The notes under the pieces: generated by a model
The model's input: the letters and a program-made list of their open reading frames with translations, nothing else
What the model was told of the DNA's origin: nothing
Database searches by the model: none
DNA from: UBA1672 sp964352665
GTDB taxonomy: Bacteria > Pseudomonadota > Alphaproteobacteria > Micavibrionales > Micavibrionaceae
DNA: 64,000 nucleotides
Direction: 5' to 3'
Assembly (NCBI GenBank): GCA_964352665.1
Contig: CAYGSJ010000007.1
Coordinates: forward strand, 77,011-141,010
Shown: positions 27,280-35,999 of the stretch, piece by piece
Layout of the letters: the number at the start of each line of letters is the position of its first letter
Numbering within the stretch: position 1 is the first letter of the stretch
Made by a program: the position numbers and the translations under genes

Positions 27280-29094
27280 ATGCATGCTTTTAGAACGCAT
27301 AAATGTGATGAATTGCGCAAAACCAACGAAGGCGAGACCGTTAAGCTATCCGGCTGGATTCACCGGATTTATGATCTTGGCGGCGTTTTGTTTATCCTTA
27401 TGCGCGATACGCATGGTGTAACACAATGTGTTGTCGAGCAAAGCTCCCCTCTGTTCGAGACACTTAGCCACTGGCGTGTTGAATCTGTTATTACCATTGT
27501 TGGTAAAGTTCAAAAACGTTCCGAAGATACGATTAACTCCAAAATGGCGACCGGCGAAATAGAGGTGCGTATCGAAGAAGCCGAATTACAATCGGCAGCA
27601 GATATTATTCCTTTTCAGGTTTATGAAGATGATGGCGCGGGTGAGGATATCCGCTTGCGTTACCGCTACCTTGATCTTCGCCGCGAAGGCATGCAGCAAA
27701 AAATACGTCTTCGTAATGATGTTATCCGCACGATGCGTGAAAAAATGCATGCGCAAGGATTTCAGGAATTCCAGACACCAATTCTAACCGCCAGCTCACC
27801 TGAAGGCGCGCGGGATTACCTTGTCCCCTCACGCCTGCATCCAGGGAAATTCTACGCTCTACCACAAGCGCCGCAGCAGTTTAAGCAACTCCTGATGATG
27901 AGTGGTTTTGATAAATATTTCCAGATCGCGCCCTGTTTCCGCGACGAAGATGGCCGCGCGGATCGTCTCGCCGAGTTTTACCAACTTGATGTCGAGATGA
28001 GCTTTGTGACGCAAGATGATGTACACAACACAATGCAGCCCGTTATTCAGGGTCTATTCGAAGAGTTTGCAGGTTTCACAGGTGAAAAGCGTAAGGTCGA
28101 GTGGATGCCGAATTTACGGTATGAAGATGCGATGCTGAAATATGGTTCCGATAAACCGGACTTACGTAACCCGCTCGAAATTGTTGATGTCACCGAAGTC
28201 TTTGCCCGCGATGATGTGGAATTCAAGGCGTTCAAAGGCGTGATCGAAAAAGGCGGCGTTGTCCGTGCGATCCGCGCACCAAAAGTCGCCGATCAACCGC
28301 GCAGCTTCTTTGACAAGCTGGACAGCTGGGCAAAAGGCGAAGGCGCGTTTGGTCTTGGTTATATCCTATTCGATGCTGGCGAAGGCAAAGGCCCTATTGC
28401 GAAATTCATCCCCGAAGCCGCGCAAGCTGCCCTCAAAGAAACAGCCGGACTTGAAGACGGCGATGCCGTGTTCTTTATCTGTAACCAAGAAGGTCCTGCC
28501 GCGAAATTTGCGGGCGCCGCACGCGATGCCATTTGTGATGCCCTGCCGGATGGTCATGAAGCCGTGCGTGAGACAGGCACATACAAACTTTGCTGGATTG
28601 TTGATTTTCCGATGTATGAATTCGATGAAAAGGCACAGAAAATTGATTTCTCCCACAATCCTTTCTCTATGCCACAAGGTGGAATGGATGATCTGGAGAC
28701 CAAAGAGCCAACCAACATTTACGCCTTTCAATATGACTGTGTCTGTAACGGGTTTGAACTTGCCTCCGGTGCAATTCGTAACCACAAACCGGAAATCATG
28801 GAAAAGGCGTTCAACATTGCTGGATATGATAAATCTGTTCTGGAATCCGAATTCGGCGGTATGCTGAACGCCATGCGCTACGGCGCGCCGCCGCACGGTG
28901 GTTTGGCCTTTGGTGTTGACCGGATTATTATGCTGTTGGCCGATGAGCCGAATTTGCGCGAGGTTTATGCCTTTGTGATGAATGGTCAATATGAAGACCA
29001 CATGATGCAAGCCCCGTCACAGATAGATGACGCACAGCTCAAAGACCTTCATTTAAAATTAAATCTGCCGAAAAAAATTACGGATGCCGCTTAG
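27280..29094 (+). CDS. aspS: Aspartyl-tRNA synthetase
   Basis: Class II synthetase of 604 aa, bacterial type. It has an N-terminal OB-fold anticodon-binding domain, motif 2 with APCFRDEDGRADRLAEF, a GAD insertion domain (about 290-420) and motif 3 GGLAFGVDRIIMLL. Whether it also charges tRNA-Asn (non-discriminating type) cannot be told from this window. It stops 1 bp from the convergent gene. Confidence 0.97.
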   Translation: MHAFRTHKCDELRKTNEGETVKLSGWIHRIYDLGGVLFILMRDTHGVTQCVVEQSSPLFETLSHWRVESVITIVGKVQKRSEDTINSKMATGEIEVRIEEAELQSAADIIPFQVYEDDGAGEDIRLRYRYLDLRREGMQQKIRLRNDVIRTMREKMHAQGFQEFQTPILTASSPEGARDYLVPSRLHPGKFYALPQAPQQFKQLLMMSGFDKYFQIAPCFRDEDGRADRLAEFYQLDVEMSFVTQDDVHNTMQPVIQGLFEEFAGFTGEKRKVEWMPNLRYEDAMLKYGSDKPDLRNPLEIVDVTEVFARDDVEFKAFKGVIEKGGVVRAIRAPKVADQPRSFFDKLDSWAKGEGAFGLGYILFDAGEGKGPIAKFIPEAAQAALKETAGLEDGDAVFFICNQEGPAAKFAGAARDAICDALPDGHEAVRETGTYKLCWIVDFPMYEFDEKAQKIDFSHNPFSMPQGGMDDLETKEPTNIYAFQYDCVCNGFELASGAIRNHKPEIMEKAFNIAGYDKSVLESEFGGMLNAMRYGAPPHGGLAFGVDRIIMLLADEPNLREVYAFVMNGQYEDHMMQAPSQIDDAQLKDLHLKLNLPKKITDAA

Positions 29095-29095
29095 G

Positions 29096-29986
29096 CTATA
29101 GTGGCTCCAACGGGTCGGTATCCGAACCGCCGCCACCGGATTTGTCATCGCCTGATCCTGAATCATCGCCGCCAGAAGCATTCGCACGCCTTGCTGTTCC
29201 TCTCCCCGCCTGAGCAGTCGTCGGGTACGGAGGAATTCTATATGGTTTTTCCGTGGAATCTGCCAAAGCCGCGTAACCTTGCCTATCAGGCTCTGCAGCC
29301 TCGACATCTTCTCTAACGGCTTGCATCGCAGTCCCTATAATACCTAGAGGATTAAGCTTCTTCAGTACACCCGGCACTTTTTCGGTTGTATTAAAGCTCT
29401 GGATATCCTGATCAAGCGCTTGCTCGACTTCAATTATTTCCTGAGCGGTGTCAGCTTCCTGAAGCTGCTCTTCCCTCTCTTCTACACGGCGTCTTAGACC
29501 AAGTAGTCTACGCTTTTTTGTTTTCTTTTCCTGTACAACATTTGCCGCACCAGGTGCTTCTTCTGCAGCCTCTATTTCCTTATCCAGACGTTCAATCTGG
29601 GCATCAATGCTTTGCTTTACATCAATAATTTTCGTCGCAACATGCGAGAATATTTCCTTGATACGCCTTTGCATCTCTTCATGGAGTTGATACATACGTT
29701 GCCAGAAATCTTTGATTCTTTGATTTTTGGCGTCATCTCCGGGGAGAACACCATCCATCGCCAATGATAAATCCGTAGCAAAAACAAGGTTTTGTATGGC
29801 ATAGCCCGTTGCATAGCCTTTAAGCTCCATCATAAGCTGCACAACGTTACGGAGCGATTCCCTGACATTATCCAATCCTATAGATTGTGGACTTGAGAAA
29901 AATCTATCAAGTTCGCTAAGTTCTTCCATCTCCTGATCGACGACAGGTGCGCTTGGAAAAGCCATTCTTGGGGTCATTTGTAACAT
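29096..29986 (-). CDS. Coiled-coil protein of unknown function
   Basis: A 296-aa protein with no family recognised. The N-terminal half is helical, with a long coiled coil at about residues 95-195 (RIKEIFSHVATKIIDVKQ… and VEEREEQLQEADTAQEI) interrupted by a basic patch (KKTKKRRLLGLRRR). The last ~45 residues are a low-complexity Gly/Ser/Asp tail ending DTDPLEPL. No signal peptide is seen, so it is probably cytoplasmic. Confidence 0.6.
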   Translation of the reverse strand: MLQMTPRMAFPSAPVVDQEMEELSELDRFFSSPQSIGLDNVRESLRNVVQLMMELKGYATGYAIQNLVFATDLSLAMDGVLPGDDAKNQRIKDFWQRMYQLHEEMQRRIKEIFSHVATKIIDVKQSIDAQIERLDKEIEAAEEAPGAANVVQEKKTKKRRLLGLRRRVEEREEQLQEADTAQEIIEVEQALDQDIQSFNTTEKVPGVLKKLNPLGIIGTAMQAVREDVEAAEPDRQGYAALADSTEKPYRIPPYPTTAQAGRGTARRANASGGDDSGSGDDKSGGGGSDTDPLEPL

Positions 29987-30050
29987 CTTCTTTCTGGTAT
30001 TTTTTATGTATTCTAGGGTTTTAGGGGGTTTTTGTCAAAAATTATCGGAT

Positions 30051-31229
30051 TTAGGCCGAGTTTGCCTTGCCTAACCTGTCAATCATCAGTTTTTTAACCG
30101 GACCCAAACGATTTCCAAGGCGCAAAAGCGTACGTCTAGCAAATTTCGCAACGTGGCTTTCATTGGAATATAGCAGTACCAGCGCATTTGTCGCATGATA
30201 TAAAGGCAAACTATACAAACGGTGATTACGACTATAGCTTTCAATTGCTTTTTGCAGTGTTGCCGGATTATCTCTTTTGAAGGCGCGCTTTAATTCACCA
30301 GCCAGAAAATCTGCCCCGCGTATACCAAGATTTAAGCCCTGCGCAGTGACGGGGTGCATGCCTACGGCCGCATCTCCGATAAGAGCAAAGTGATGCGCGT
30401 GAAACGTTTTTGCCATGGTCGAGACGAGCGGATAAGAAAATAATTCACTATGTGGTGAAAGTGAGCCGAATGCGTCATCAATTCTGGCGGCAACATCATC
30501 TGCCAGCGCTTGTTTATCCATTCCCAAGATATCGTCTGCCTCGTCCGGTTTCACAGTAATAATAACGGCGACCTGATTATTATTACGTGGCAAAACCGCC
30601 ACTGTTCTATCAAAATTAAAACACTCATATGCTGTGCCGTGATGGGGCTTTTCGTGTTTCATCGTGCATACGATACTTGTTCGCTCGAAATCCATAACGT
30701 GTGCATCAATATCCAGCATTTTACGCGTGGGTGAAAAACGGCTGTCTGCGCCGATCACGATTGATGCCTTAAGGCGTTTGCCTTCCGACGTTTCTACATA
30801 AGCGCCATTCCCGTCAGAGCCCAGAGATTGAATTTCTGTTCCTGTCATGAACTCTATGTTCGTACTGGCTTTGGCGCTTTGATAGGCCGCCATACGGATA
30901 TGATGATTGGAAATAATATACCCAAGGTTATCCAGACCAGCCTCATCATGATCAAAATCAAGGATGTATGGCGATTCTCCATTCAAAACTTTTGCGTTCT
31001 CGATCGACGAGATATTATCCGCAGGGATTAAATCCCAAATGCAGAGTTCTTTCATTATTTTGGCAGACGGGTGGGTTATAACAACTTCGCGCCCGTCATA
31101 GGGCGGATCAGCCAGCACCTTCTCTGGTTTTTTTTCAACCAAAAGAATATTTTTGCCGCTATCCGCTATCGCTTTGGCAAATACGAGGCCAATAATGCCC
31201 GCGCCGATGACAATAATATCATGCTGCAT
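30051..31229 (-). CDS. UbiH/UbiM-family FAD-dependent hydroxylase
   Basis: A 392-aa protein from the ATG at 31229, which overlaps the upstream gene by 11 bp. An ATG at 31256 would add 9 residues. The FAD fold has IIVIGAGIIGLVFAKA at the N-terminus, DGREVVITHPS, and the second FAD motif IGDAAVGMHPVTAQGLNLGIRGADFLA. It belongs to the ubiquinone-ring hydroxylases. The DGRE…THPS and VLNGESPYILDFD segments recall UbiM, but I cannot fix which ring position it oxidises. It is the last gene of an overlapping cofactor operon. Confidence 0.8.
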   Translation of the reverse strand: MQHDIIVIGAGIIGLVFAKAIADSGKNILLVEKKPEKVLADPPYDGREVVITHPSAKIMKELCIWDLIPADNISSIENAKVLNGESPYILDFDHDEAGLDNLGYIISNHHIRMAAYQSAKASTNIEFMTGTEIQSLGSDGNGAYVETSEGKRLKASIVIGADSRFSPTRKMLDIDAHVMDFERTSIVCTMKHEKPHHGTAYECFNFDRTVAVLPRNNNQVAVIITVKPDEADDILGMDKQALADDVAARIDDAFGSLSPHSELFSYPLVSTMAKTFHAHHFALIGDAAVGMHPVTAQGLNLGIRGADFLAGELKRAFKRDNPATLQKAIESYSRNHRLYSLPLYHATNALVLLYSNESHVAKFARRTLLRLGNRLGPVKKLMIDRLGKANSA

Positions 31230-32304
31230 CTGTATTACATTTCTGCCAGTTATCATATCCGCCCTGCATACTGCATATATTCGTAAAGCCCGAAGCCTGT
31301 AGATATTGCGCCGCCTGCATACTGCGCATACCTTTTTGACAATACAGGATCAAATGCTCGTCTTTCGGGAAATCCGGTGTTTGCCCTCCTAACATTACAG
31401 ACAATGCGAAGTGATGCGCCCCGTCAATATGTCCGCAATCCCATTCCCCTTGTTCCCTGACATCAATTAAAATTGCGCCTTTTGCACGTTTTATGTCTTC
31501 GGGCGAAACTTCATTTATAGATCCGGTATCCATTTTGTGACTTTCCAGTTTAATAACATTTTTATCCATACTACATGCCCTGCAGTTTATATCCTTTGGC
31601 AACATAATCAAACGTTGTGCCATGGTTTTCATGTCCATTAGGAGCACGCGCCCGCTCAGGGGATGAAAACTTTCATCGCCTACTATAATTTTGATCGCCT
31701 CCATAGCCTGCATTGTGCCGATTATGCCTGCGACAGCACCAATAACACCGGCTTCAGCACAATTGGGAATATTGTTTTTCGGAACCTCGGGGAACAAACA
31801 GCGATAACACGGACCATCTTTGAAATTAAAGACAGAGACTTGCCCCTCGAATCCTAAAACAGAACCGTAAACGAAAGGTTTGCCTGTTTTTAAGGCGGCA
31901 TCATTAATTAAAAATTTGGTAGAAAAATTATCTGTACCATCAATAATTAAATCATATCGGGAAAACAAATCCTGCGCATTTCCGGGCTCGAGCTCAAAAG
32001 CATATGCATGAATTTCGATAGCAGGGTTCAGCTTTGCAAGATGAGCTTTGGCCGTCTCTGCTTTATTATTTCCGGTATCATCAACAGTAAATAAAATCTG
32101 GCGGTGTAAATTGGTTTCTTCAACAATATCGAAGTCAACAATACCGATTTTACCGATCCCTGCCCCCGCAAGATATTGAAGCACCGGACAGCCTAATCCA
32201 CCAGCACCAATGACAAGAACCGATGCCTGTTTTAATTTCTGTTGCCCCGATTGACCAATCTCGGGCAAGACAATCTGGCGCTGATATCGTTGCTCATCAA
32301 CCAT
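31219..32304 (-). CDS. MoeB/ThiF-type adenylyltransferase with C-terminal rhodanese
   Basis: A 361-aa protein from the ATG at 32304, which overlaps the thiO stop by 8 bp. An upstream TTG at 32337 is unlikely. An E1-like domain has VLVIGAGGLGCPVLQYLAGAG. Zn ligands are CYRC and CRAC. A rhodanese domain starts near residue 265, with active-site loop YCQKGMRS. Such fusions adenylate and sulfurate the C-terminal Gly-Gly of MoaD, ThiS or similar carriers. Its position beside thiO favours a thiamine role, but molybdopterin is not excluded. Confidence 0.85.
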   Translation of the reverse strand: MVDEQRYQRQIVLPEIGQSGQQKLKQASVLVIGAGGLGCPVLQYLAGAGIGKIGIVDFDIVEETNLHRQILFTVDDTGNNKAETAKAHLAKLNPAIEIHAYAFELEPGNAQDLFSRYDLIIDGTDNFSTKFLINDAALKTGKPFVYGSVLGFEGQVSVFNFKDGPCYRCLFPEVPKNNIPNCAEAGVIGAVAGIIGTMQAMEAIKIIVGDESFHPLSGRVLLMDMKTMAQRLIMLPKDINCRACSMDKNVIKLESHKMDTGSINEVSPEDIKRAKGAILIDVREQGEWDCGHIDGAHHFALSVMLGGQTPDFPKDEHLILYCQKGMRSMQAAQYLQASGFTNICSMQGGYDNWQKCNTDAA

Positions 32305-33352
32305 ATTTCTTTTTGCCCTTACCTTCGGTTTCCACAAAAATATCGTAATATTTATGATACGTTTTGTTTTTAATATAAGATGTTGTTATATCAGCCATTA
32401 TTGGTGAAAACAGATAACCATGACGGAACAATCCATTACACCCGATTACGTTGGTTTCATCTATTTTTATGCGTGGTAGATTGTCCATATAGGCTGGCCG
32501 CACCGCCGATGACATATCCAGAATCTTTGCCTCCGCAAAGCTTGGGTGCAAACTATAGGCGGCGCTCATCAGCTCCATGGCAGAGCGCAATAGGACAGAA
32601 TTATCTCCCTCATCCGCGTTTTCAATGATACTGGCCCCCACCGCGAAAACACCCTCTCCGCGCGGAATGATATAAAGAGGATAGCGTGGATGCATCATAC
32701 GCACGGGACGCTGCAGTTCGAATTCCTTATTCTCCAGTAAAAGGATCTCCCCTTTGATACCGCGCATAGCAGGATCCAGTCCTTCAACAAATCCCCTACA
32801 ATCCAGAACATAATCATAGTGATCGGAAATTTGGCGCGGGTAAGCCTCCTGCTCGGTAACCCTGACACCCAAAGTCTTAAGCGCCCCAATAAGAAAGCGC
32901 AGCGTTTTGTCAGGATCAAGATTTCCTTCGCGCGAAATGTATATTGCACGTGAAAATCTATCTCCAAGCATTGGTTCTAATTCATTAATTTTATGCTTAT
33001 CCGCTTTTTCCCAATTTTCCGGATGGCGTGACAGATATTGTTCAAAACGATCAAGCATATGCACATCTTCTTTATGCGCCAGTAACAAACTCCCGTTCAT
33101 TTGCAAACATGAAAACTTGGAATCTCCCAATATCTCTTGCCACTTATTTATGGCGTCCAGCCCCGCCTCGATAAAAAGATCGGGCAATGCCTCAATCTCG
33201 CTGAACGGTGCCAGCATGCCCCCTGCAATCGAGCTGGCGTTTCTGGCAGGAAGAATGTGTTTATCAAAGAGCGTGACATCAAAGCCTTCTTTGCCCGCCC
33301 TGTAAGCAGCAGACAGCCCCATAATACCAGCACCTATAACTGCGATCTTCAC
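32297..33352 (-). CDS. thiO: Glycine oxidase ThiO-like FAD enzyme
   Basis: A 351-aa protein from the GTG at 33352. The sequence GTGA overlaps the bioC stop, so re-initiation is likely, and longer in-frame starts lie inside bioC. The dinucleotide-binding motif VKIAVIGAGIMGLSAAYRAG opens the protein. A DAO-type fold follows, with SIAGGMLAPFSE and a C-terminal NVIGCNGLFRHGYLFSP. ThiO oxidises glycine to the imine used for the thiazole of thiamine. Confidence 0.85.
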   Translation of the reverse strand: MKIAVIGAGIMGLSAAYRAGKEGFDVTLFDKHILPARNASSIAGGMLAPFSEIEALPDLFIEAGLDAINKWQEILGDSKFSCLQMNGSLLLAHKEDVHMLDRFEQYLSRHPENWEKADKHKINELEPMLGDRFSRAIYISREGNLDPDKTLRFLIGALKTLGVRVTEQEAYPRQISDHYDYVLDCRGFVEGLDPAMRGIKGEILLLENKEFELQRPVRMMHPRYPLYIIPRGEGVFAVGASIIENADEGDNSVLLRSAMELMSAAYSLHPSFAEAKILDMSSAVRPAYMDNLPRIKIDETNVIGCNGLFRHGYLFSPIMADITTSYIKNKTYHKYYDIFVETEGKGKKKYG

Positions 33353-34086
33353 GCCTTTTCTTCTTTCTTCAGGCGGCCATATAAAATATGCCATGTTACG
33401 CGCCCAGCATACGCCTGATCGAAGTGATTGCAAGCTTGCTTCATTTGTCCAAAGTCCATTGGTTTATAGCCGCTTACGGCTTGGCTCGCGCCCATCTTTT
33501 TCAGGGAAGAGAGAAAATGAAAAGCGTCATCATATATATGTGTCAGATCTTCCTCTTTAAAAATCCCCGGCAAAGATTGAAATGGTAACACGCCTGATAA
33601 AAGGTTTAGCGCGCTCAAAACCTCGCGCCATTCCTTAAAACTTTCTCTTCCTGGAAGCGTATAATAAATCTGCCCACCCGGTTTTAATAAGCTCTGTAAT
33701 TTATCAAGTGCGGCCGGTGCATCTTCAAACCACTGAAAAACCATATTGGCGACAATCAAATCGTACTGCCTGTCTGTGTCAGGATATTCTCCGTCCATCA
33801 CTGACCAAAAAATTTCCGGATCCTGAATTTTAGAGCGCGCTTTATCAAGCATGGACTCGCTGATATCCGTCACATGGATCAGACGGGCATCCTGATATAA
33901 ATCCAAAAGATGTTTTGTAAGATGACCCGTGCCGCACCCTATTTCAAGAATGTCATCAACATTATCTTTTGGCAGGTCGTGCGACAAATGCGCAGCGACG
34001 CGCTGCTGCAAATCCGTGTGCGCATCATAGGCTTGTGTGCCACGGTCAAAATTCCGGACGACTTTATTCTTCCATCCAGTGCTCAT
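33349..34086 (-). CDS. bioC: Malonyl-ACP O-methyltransferase BioC-like
   Basis: A 245-aa class I SAM methyltransferase. The N-terminal pattern F-x(6)-YDAHTDLQQRVAAHL is typical of BioC. SAM motif I is ILEIGCGTGHLT, and VANMVFQWFED is also BioC-like. It would make the methyl ester that starts pimelate synthesis for biotin. It overlaps the hydrolase upstream by 23 bp and thiO downstream by 4 bp. Confidence 0.83.
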   Translation of the reverse strand: MSTGWKNKVVRNFDRGTQAYDAHTDLQQRVAAHLSHDLPKDNVDDILEIGCGTGHLTKHLLDLYQDARLIHVTDISESMLDKARSKIQDPEIFWSVMDGEYPDTDRQYDLIVANMVFQWFEDAPAALDKLQSLLKPGGQIYYTLPGRESFKEWREVLSALNLLSGVLPFQSLPGIFKEEDLTHIYDDAFHFLSSLKKMGASQAVSGYKPMDFGQMKQACNHFDQAYAGRVTWHILYGRLKKEEKA

Positions 34087-34699
34087 CTATAAAGTCCTTT
34101 ATTTTAGTTGCGCACCATTGTGTGTTTGACACGGGCAGAACGTGGTCCCCCGCCTGAGTTATGTGGAGGTCAAAATCTCTCCATTCCTCTTTCATCTTGT
34201 CCAGTGGCAGAATTTTATCCTGCCCGCCTGCTAAAGACAGGACCGGAATGGATGTGTTCTCAAGGGCCTGACGCATATCCCATTCCATCATCCAGTTCAG
34301 ACCCGCATGCAGCCTTTCAACATGCAGCTCGCCATCACAGTGTTTTTTCAAGCCGCAGGCATCCCAAAACTCCATCATTTGAATTTCAGGATTACGATCA
34401 AGATTTGCATGCATTGCATCGATTAATCTGTCTTGTGCAAAATTGCTGAAATTCGTAAAGCCGTTAATGGCAATCAGCCCCTGCATTTTGTTTGCGTAGT
34501 GTTTGAGCGCCCACACAGTACCATAAGAATGGGTAACAAAAATGGCCTTGTCGTTCAAATTAACAACCGTTTTAAGCGAATCTCCGACAAAGCCCAAATC
34601 CACATATTTTTTTTTGTCCCCTTGAATATGATCTTTAAGGCCATCCCAAATACTGGAATCACTTCCCCAACCGTGAACAAATACAAAATGCTTACTCAT
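34064..34699 (-). CDS. BioH/BioG-like alpha/beta hydrolase
   Basis: A 211-aa hydrolase with oxyanion segment VHGWGSDSSIW, nucleophile Ser58 in THSYG (in place of GHSxG), acid Asp in GGQDKI and His in AGDHVLP. Next to bioC, its likely job is to cleave pimeloyl-ACP methyl ester. This rests on the gene context and the general fold rather than on a subfamily signature. It is divergent from miaA across 38 bp. Confidence 0.72.
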   Translation of the reverse strand: MSKHFVFVHGWGSDSSIWDGLKDHIQGDKKKYVDLGFVGDSLKTVVNLNDKAIFVTHSYGTVWALKHYANKMQGLIAINGFTNFSNFAQDRLIDAMHANLDRNPEIQMMEFWDACGLKKHCDGELHVERLHAGLNWMMEWDMRQALENTSIPVLSLAGGQDKILPLDKMKEEWRDFDLHITQAGDHVLPVSNTQWCATKIKDFIDEHWMEE

Positions 34700-34737
34700 C
34701 GCTACTCTCAGGTTTTTCTTGGCTATCTATACCAGTC

Positions 34738-35670
34738 ATGCTTATAATCCGCCGCATTATGACTCAAAAGACGCAGGAAACGAAGATAATACACATTATT
34801 GCAGGCCCCACGGCAAGCGGAAAATCTGCGCGCGCCCTAAAGCTGGCCAGCGAGCTTGACGGCGTCATTATTAATTGTGACTCGCTTCAGATCTATGACG
34901 GGATGCAAACCTTAACCGCGCAACCCGCGGAAGAAGACCTGAACGCTGCCCCGCATTTACTATACAGCCACCTTCATCCTAATGATGTCTGTTCGGCTGG
35001 CAACTGGCGTGAAATTGTCGAGCCTGTTATTCGGGACGTATTAGCAAAAGGGAAGGCCCCGATCATTGTCGGCGGGTCTGGCTTATATATAAGAGCACTT
35101 ACCGATGGCTTATCTCCTATGCCTGATATCCCGCAGGAAGTTCGCGACGCTGCGGGCCAAAAACAAAAAGCGCTTGGCAATCCCGCTTTCCATGCCGAAC
35201 TTGAAAGGCGTGATCCTGTTATGGCGAGTCGATTTCACCCTTACCATACGGCGCGACTGGTCAGAGCATGGGAGGTTCTGGAAGCCACAGGAAAAAGCCT
35301 GTCCGAATGGCAAAAGGAAAGTCGCTCGGCTCCCCCTGAGGACTGGGACTTTGATATAGAAGTCATTATCCCGGAGCGTAGTGTCCAGCACCAACGATGT
35401 AACGACCGATTCGTCTGGATGATGGATCATGGCATTCTTGAAGAAGTAGAACATTTCAGAAGCCGAATCGATTCGGGTGAGGTTCATGAAAATGTGCCTC
35501 TTGTTAAAGCCCTCGGCTATAAAGAGCTTCTAGCCTATATCAGAGGCGAATCAAGTAAAGAGGAAGCTGTAGAAAAGGCGCAGGCGCGCACACGCCAATA
35601 CGCAAAACAACAAGTCACATGGTTCAGAAATCAGGTTCTGAATACCGCTAATAGTCACTCATTAGGATAA
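34738..35670 (+). CDS. miaA: tRNA dimethylallyltransferase
   Basis: Adds the isopentenyl group to A37 of tRNAs reading UNN codons. The protein has 310 aa, or 303 if the ATG at 34759 is used. Neither start has a clear ribosome site. Visible are the P-loop GPTASGKS, INCDSLQIYDG, SAGNWRE and GGSGLYIRALTDGLSPMPDIP. It is the last gene left of the putative origin. Confidence 0.95.
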   Translation: MLIIRRIMTQKTQETKIIHIIAGPTASGKSARALKLASELDGVIINCDSLQIYDGMQTLTAQPAEEDLNAAPHLLYSHLHPNDVCSAGNWREIVEPVIRDVLAKGKAPIIVGGSGLYIRALTDGLSPMPDIPQEVRDAAGQKQKALGNPAFHAELERRDPVMASRFHPYHTARLVRAWEVLEATGKSLSEWQKESRSAPPEDWDFDIEVIIPERSVQHQRCNDRFVWMMDHGILEEVEHFRSRIDSGEVHENVPLVKALGYKELLAYIRGESSKEEAVEKAQARTRQYAKQQVTWFRNQVLNTANSHSLG

Positions 35671-35689
35671 AAACTTTTTATATCTATAC

Positions 35690-35780
35690 GAATCGATTCG
35701 ATTCTGTGTATTTTGACCCCGATTTTGAGTCGATTCGAGGGAGAATCGAGTCAGGATTCATCATCAAAACAATTCGATTC
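35690..35780. promoter_or_regulatory. Cluster of nine GANTC (CcrM) sites
   Basis: GANTC occurs at 35690, 35695, 35700, 35727, 35732, 35743, 35748, 35755 and 35776. Several are directly abutting, in steps of 5 bp. Random expectation is about one per 256 bp. The segment 35727-35752 also forms a hairpin (10-nt arms with one mismatch, 6-nt loop). Confidence 0.85.
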
Positions 35781-35960
35781 GTCCCAAAATCATCCTCAAA
35801 ACACTAACATATATTATCCACAAAATGTGGATAACTTTTTCATTATATTGATTCAAAAGAAATTTTATCCACATACTCTGTTTATAAACTAGTGCATTGA
35901 AAAATATAAGAAAATGCTTGATGCCAACAGAAAAATTTAGCATCCTACAGACATTCAAGG
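35690..35960. other. Probable chromosomal replication origin (oriC)
   Basis: Three perfect 9-bp DnaA boxes (TTATCCACA) lie at 35814-35822 (+), 35826-35834 (-) and 35865-35873 (+). They are flanked by AT-rich DNA (35835-35940) suitable as an unwinding element. On the left, 35690-35780 holds nine GANTC sites, with a tenth at 35850. The region has no convincing gene. Flanking genes run mostly minus to the left and plus to the right, as expected around an origin. The first two boxes also form a 9-bp hairpin followed by a T-run, so a miaA terminator role for that part is possible. Confidence 0.65.
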
Positions 35961-35999
35961 ATTAACGTCCTTAAAGAGAAGACGAAGTTAAATTTGTTT

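Noticed and set aside
28259..28867. Long plus-strand frame (202 aa) inside aspS, and a 214-aa minus-strand frame at 28366-29010
   Set aside because: Both lie wholly within the well-conserved aspS coding sequence in other frames and show no family motifs, so they are shadow frames.
35962..35974. TTAA-cgtcc-TTAA near the origin as a CtrA site
   Set aside because: The spacing is 5 bp instead of the 7 bp required by the consensus.
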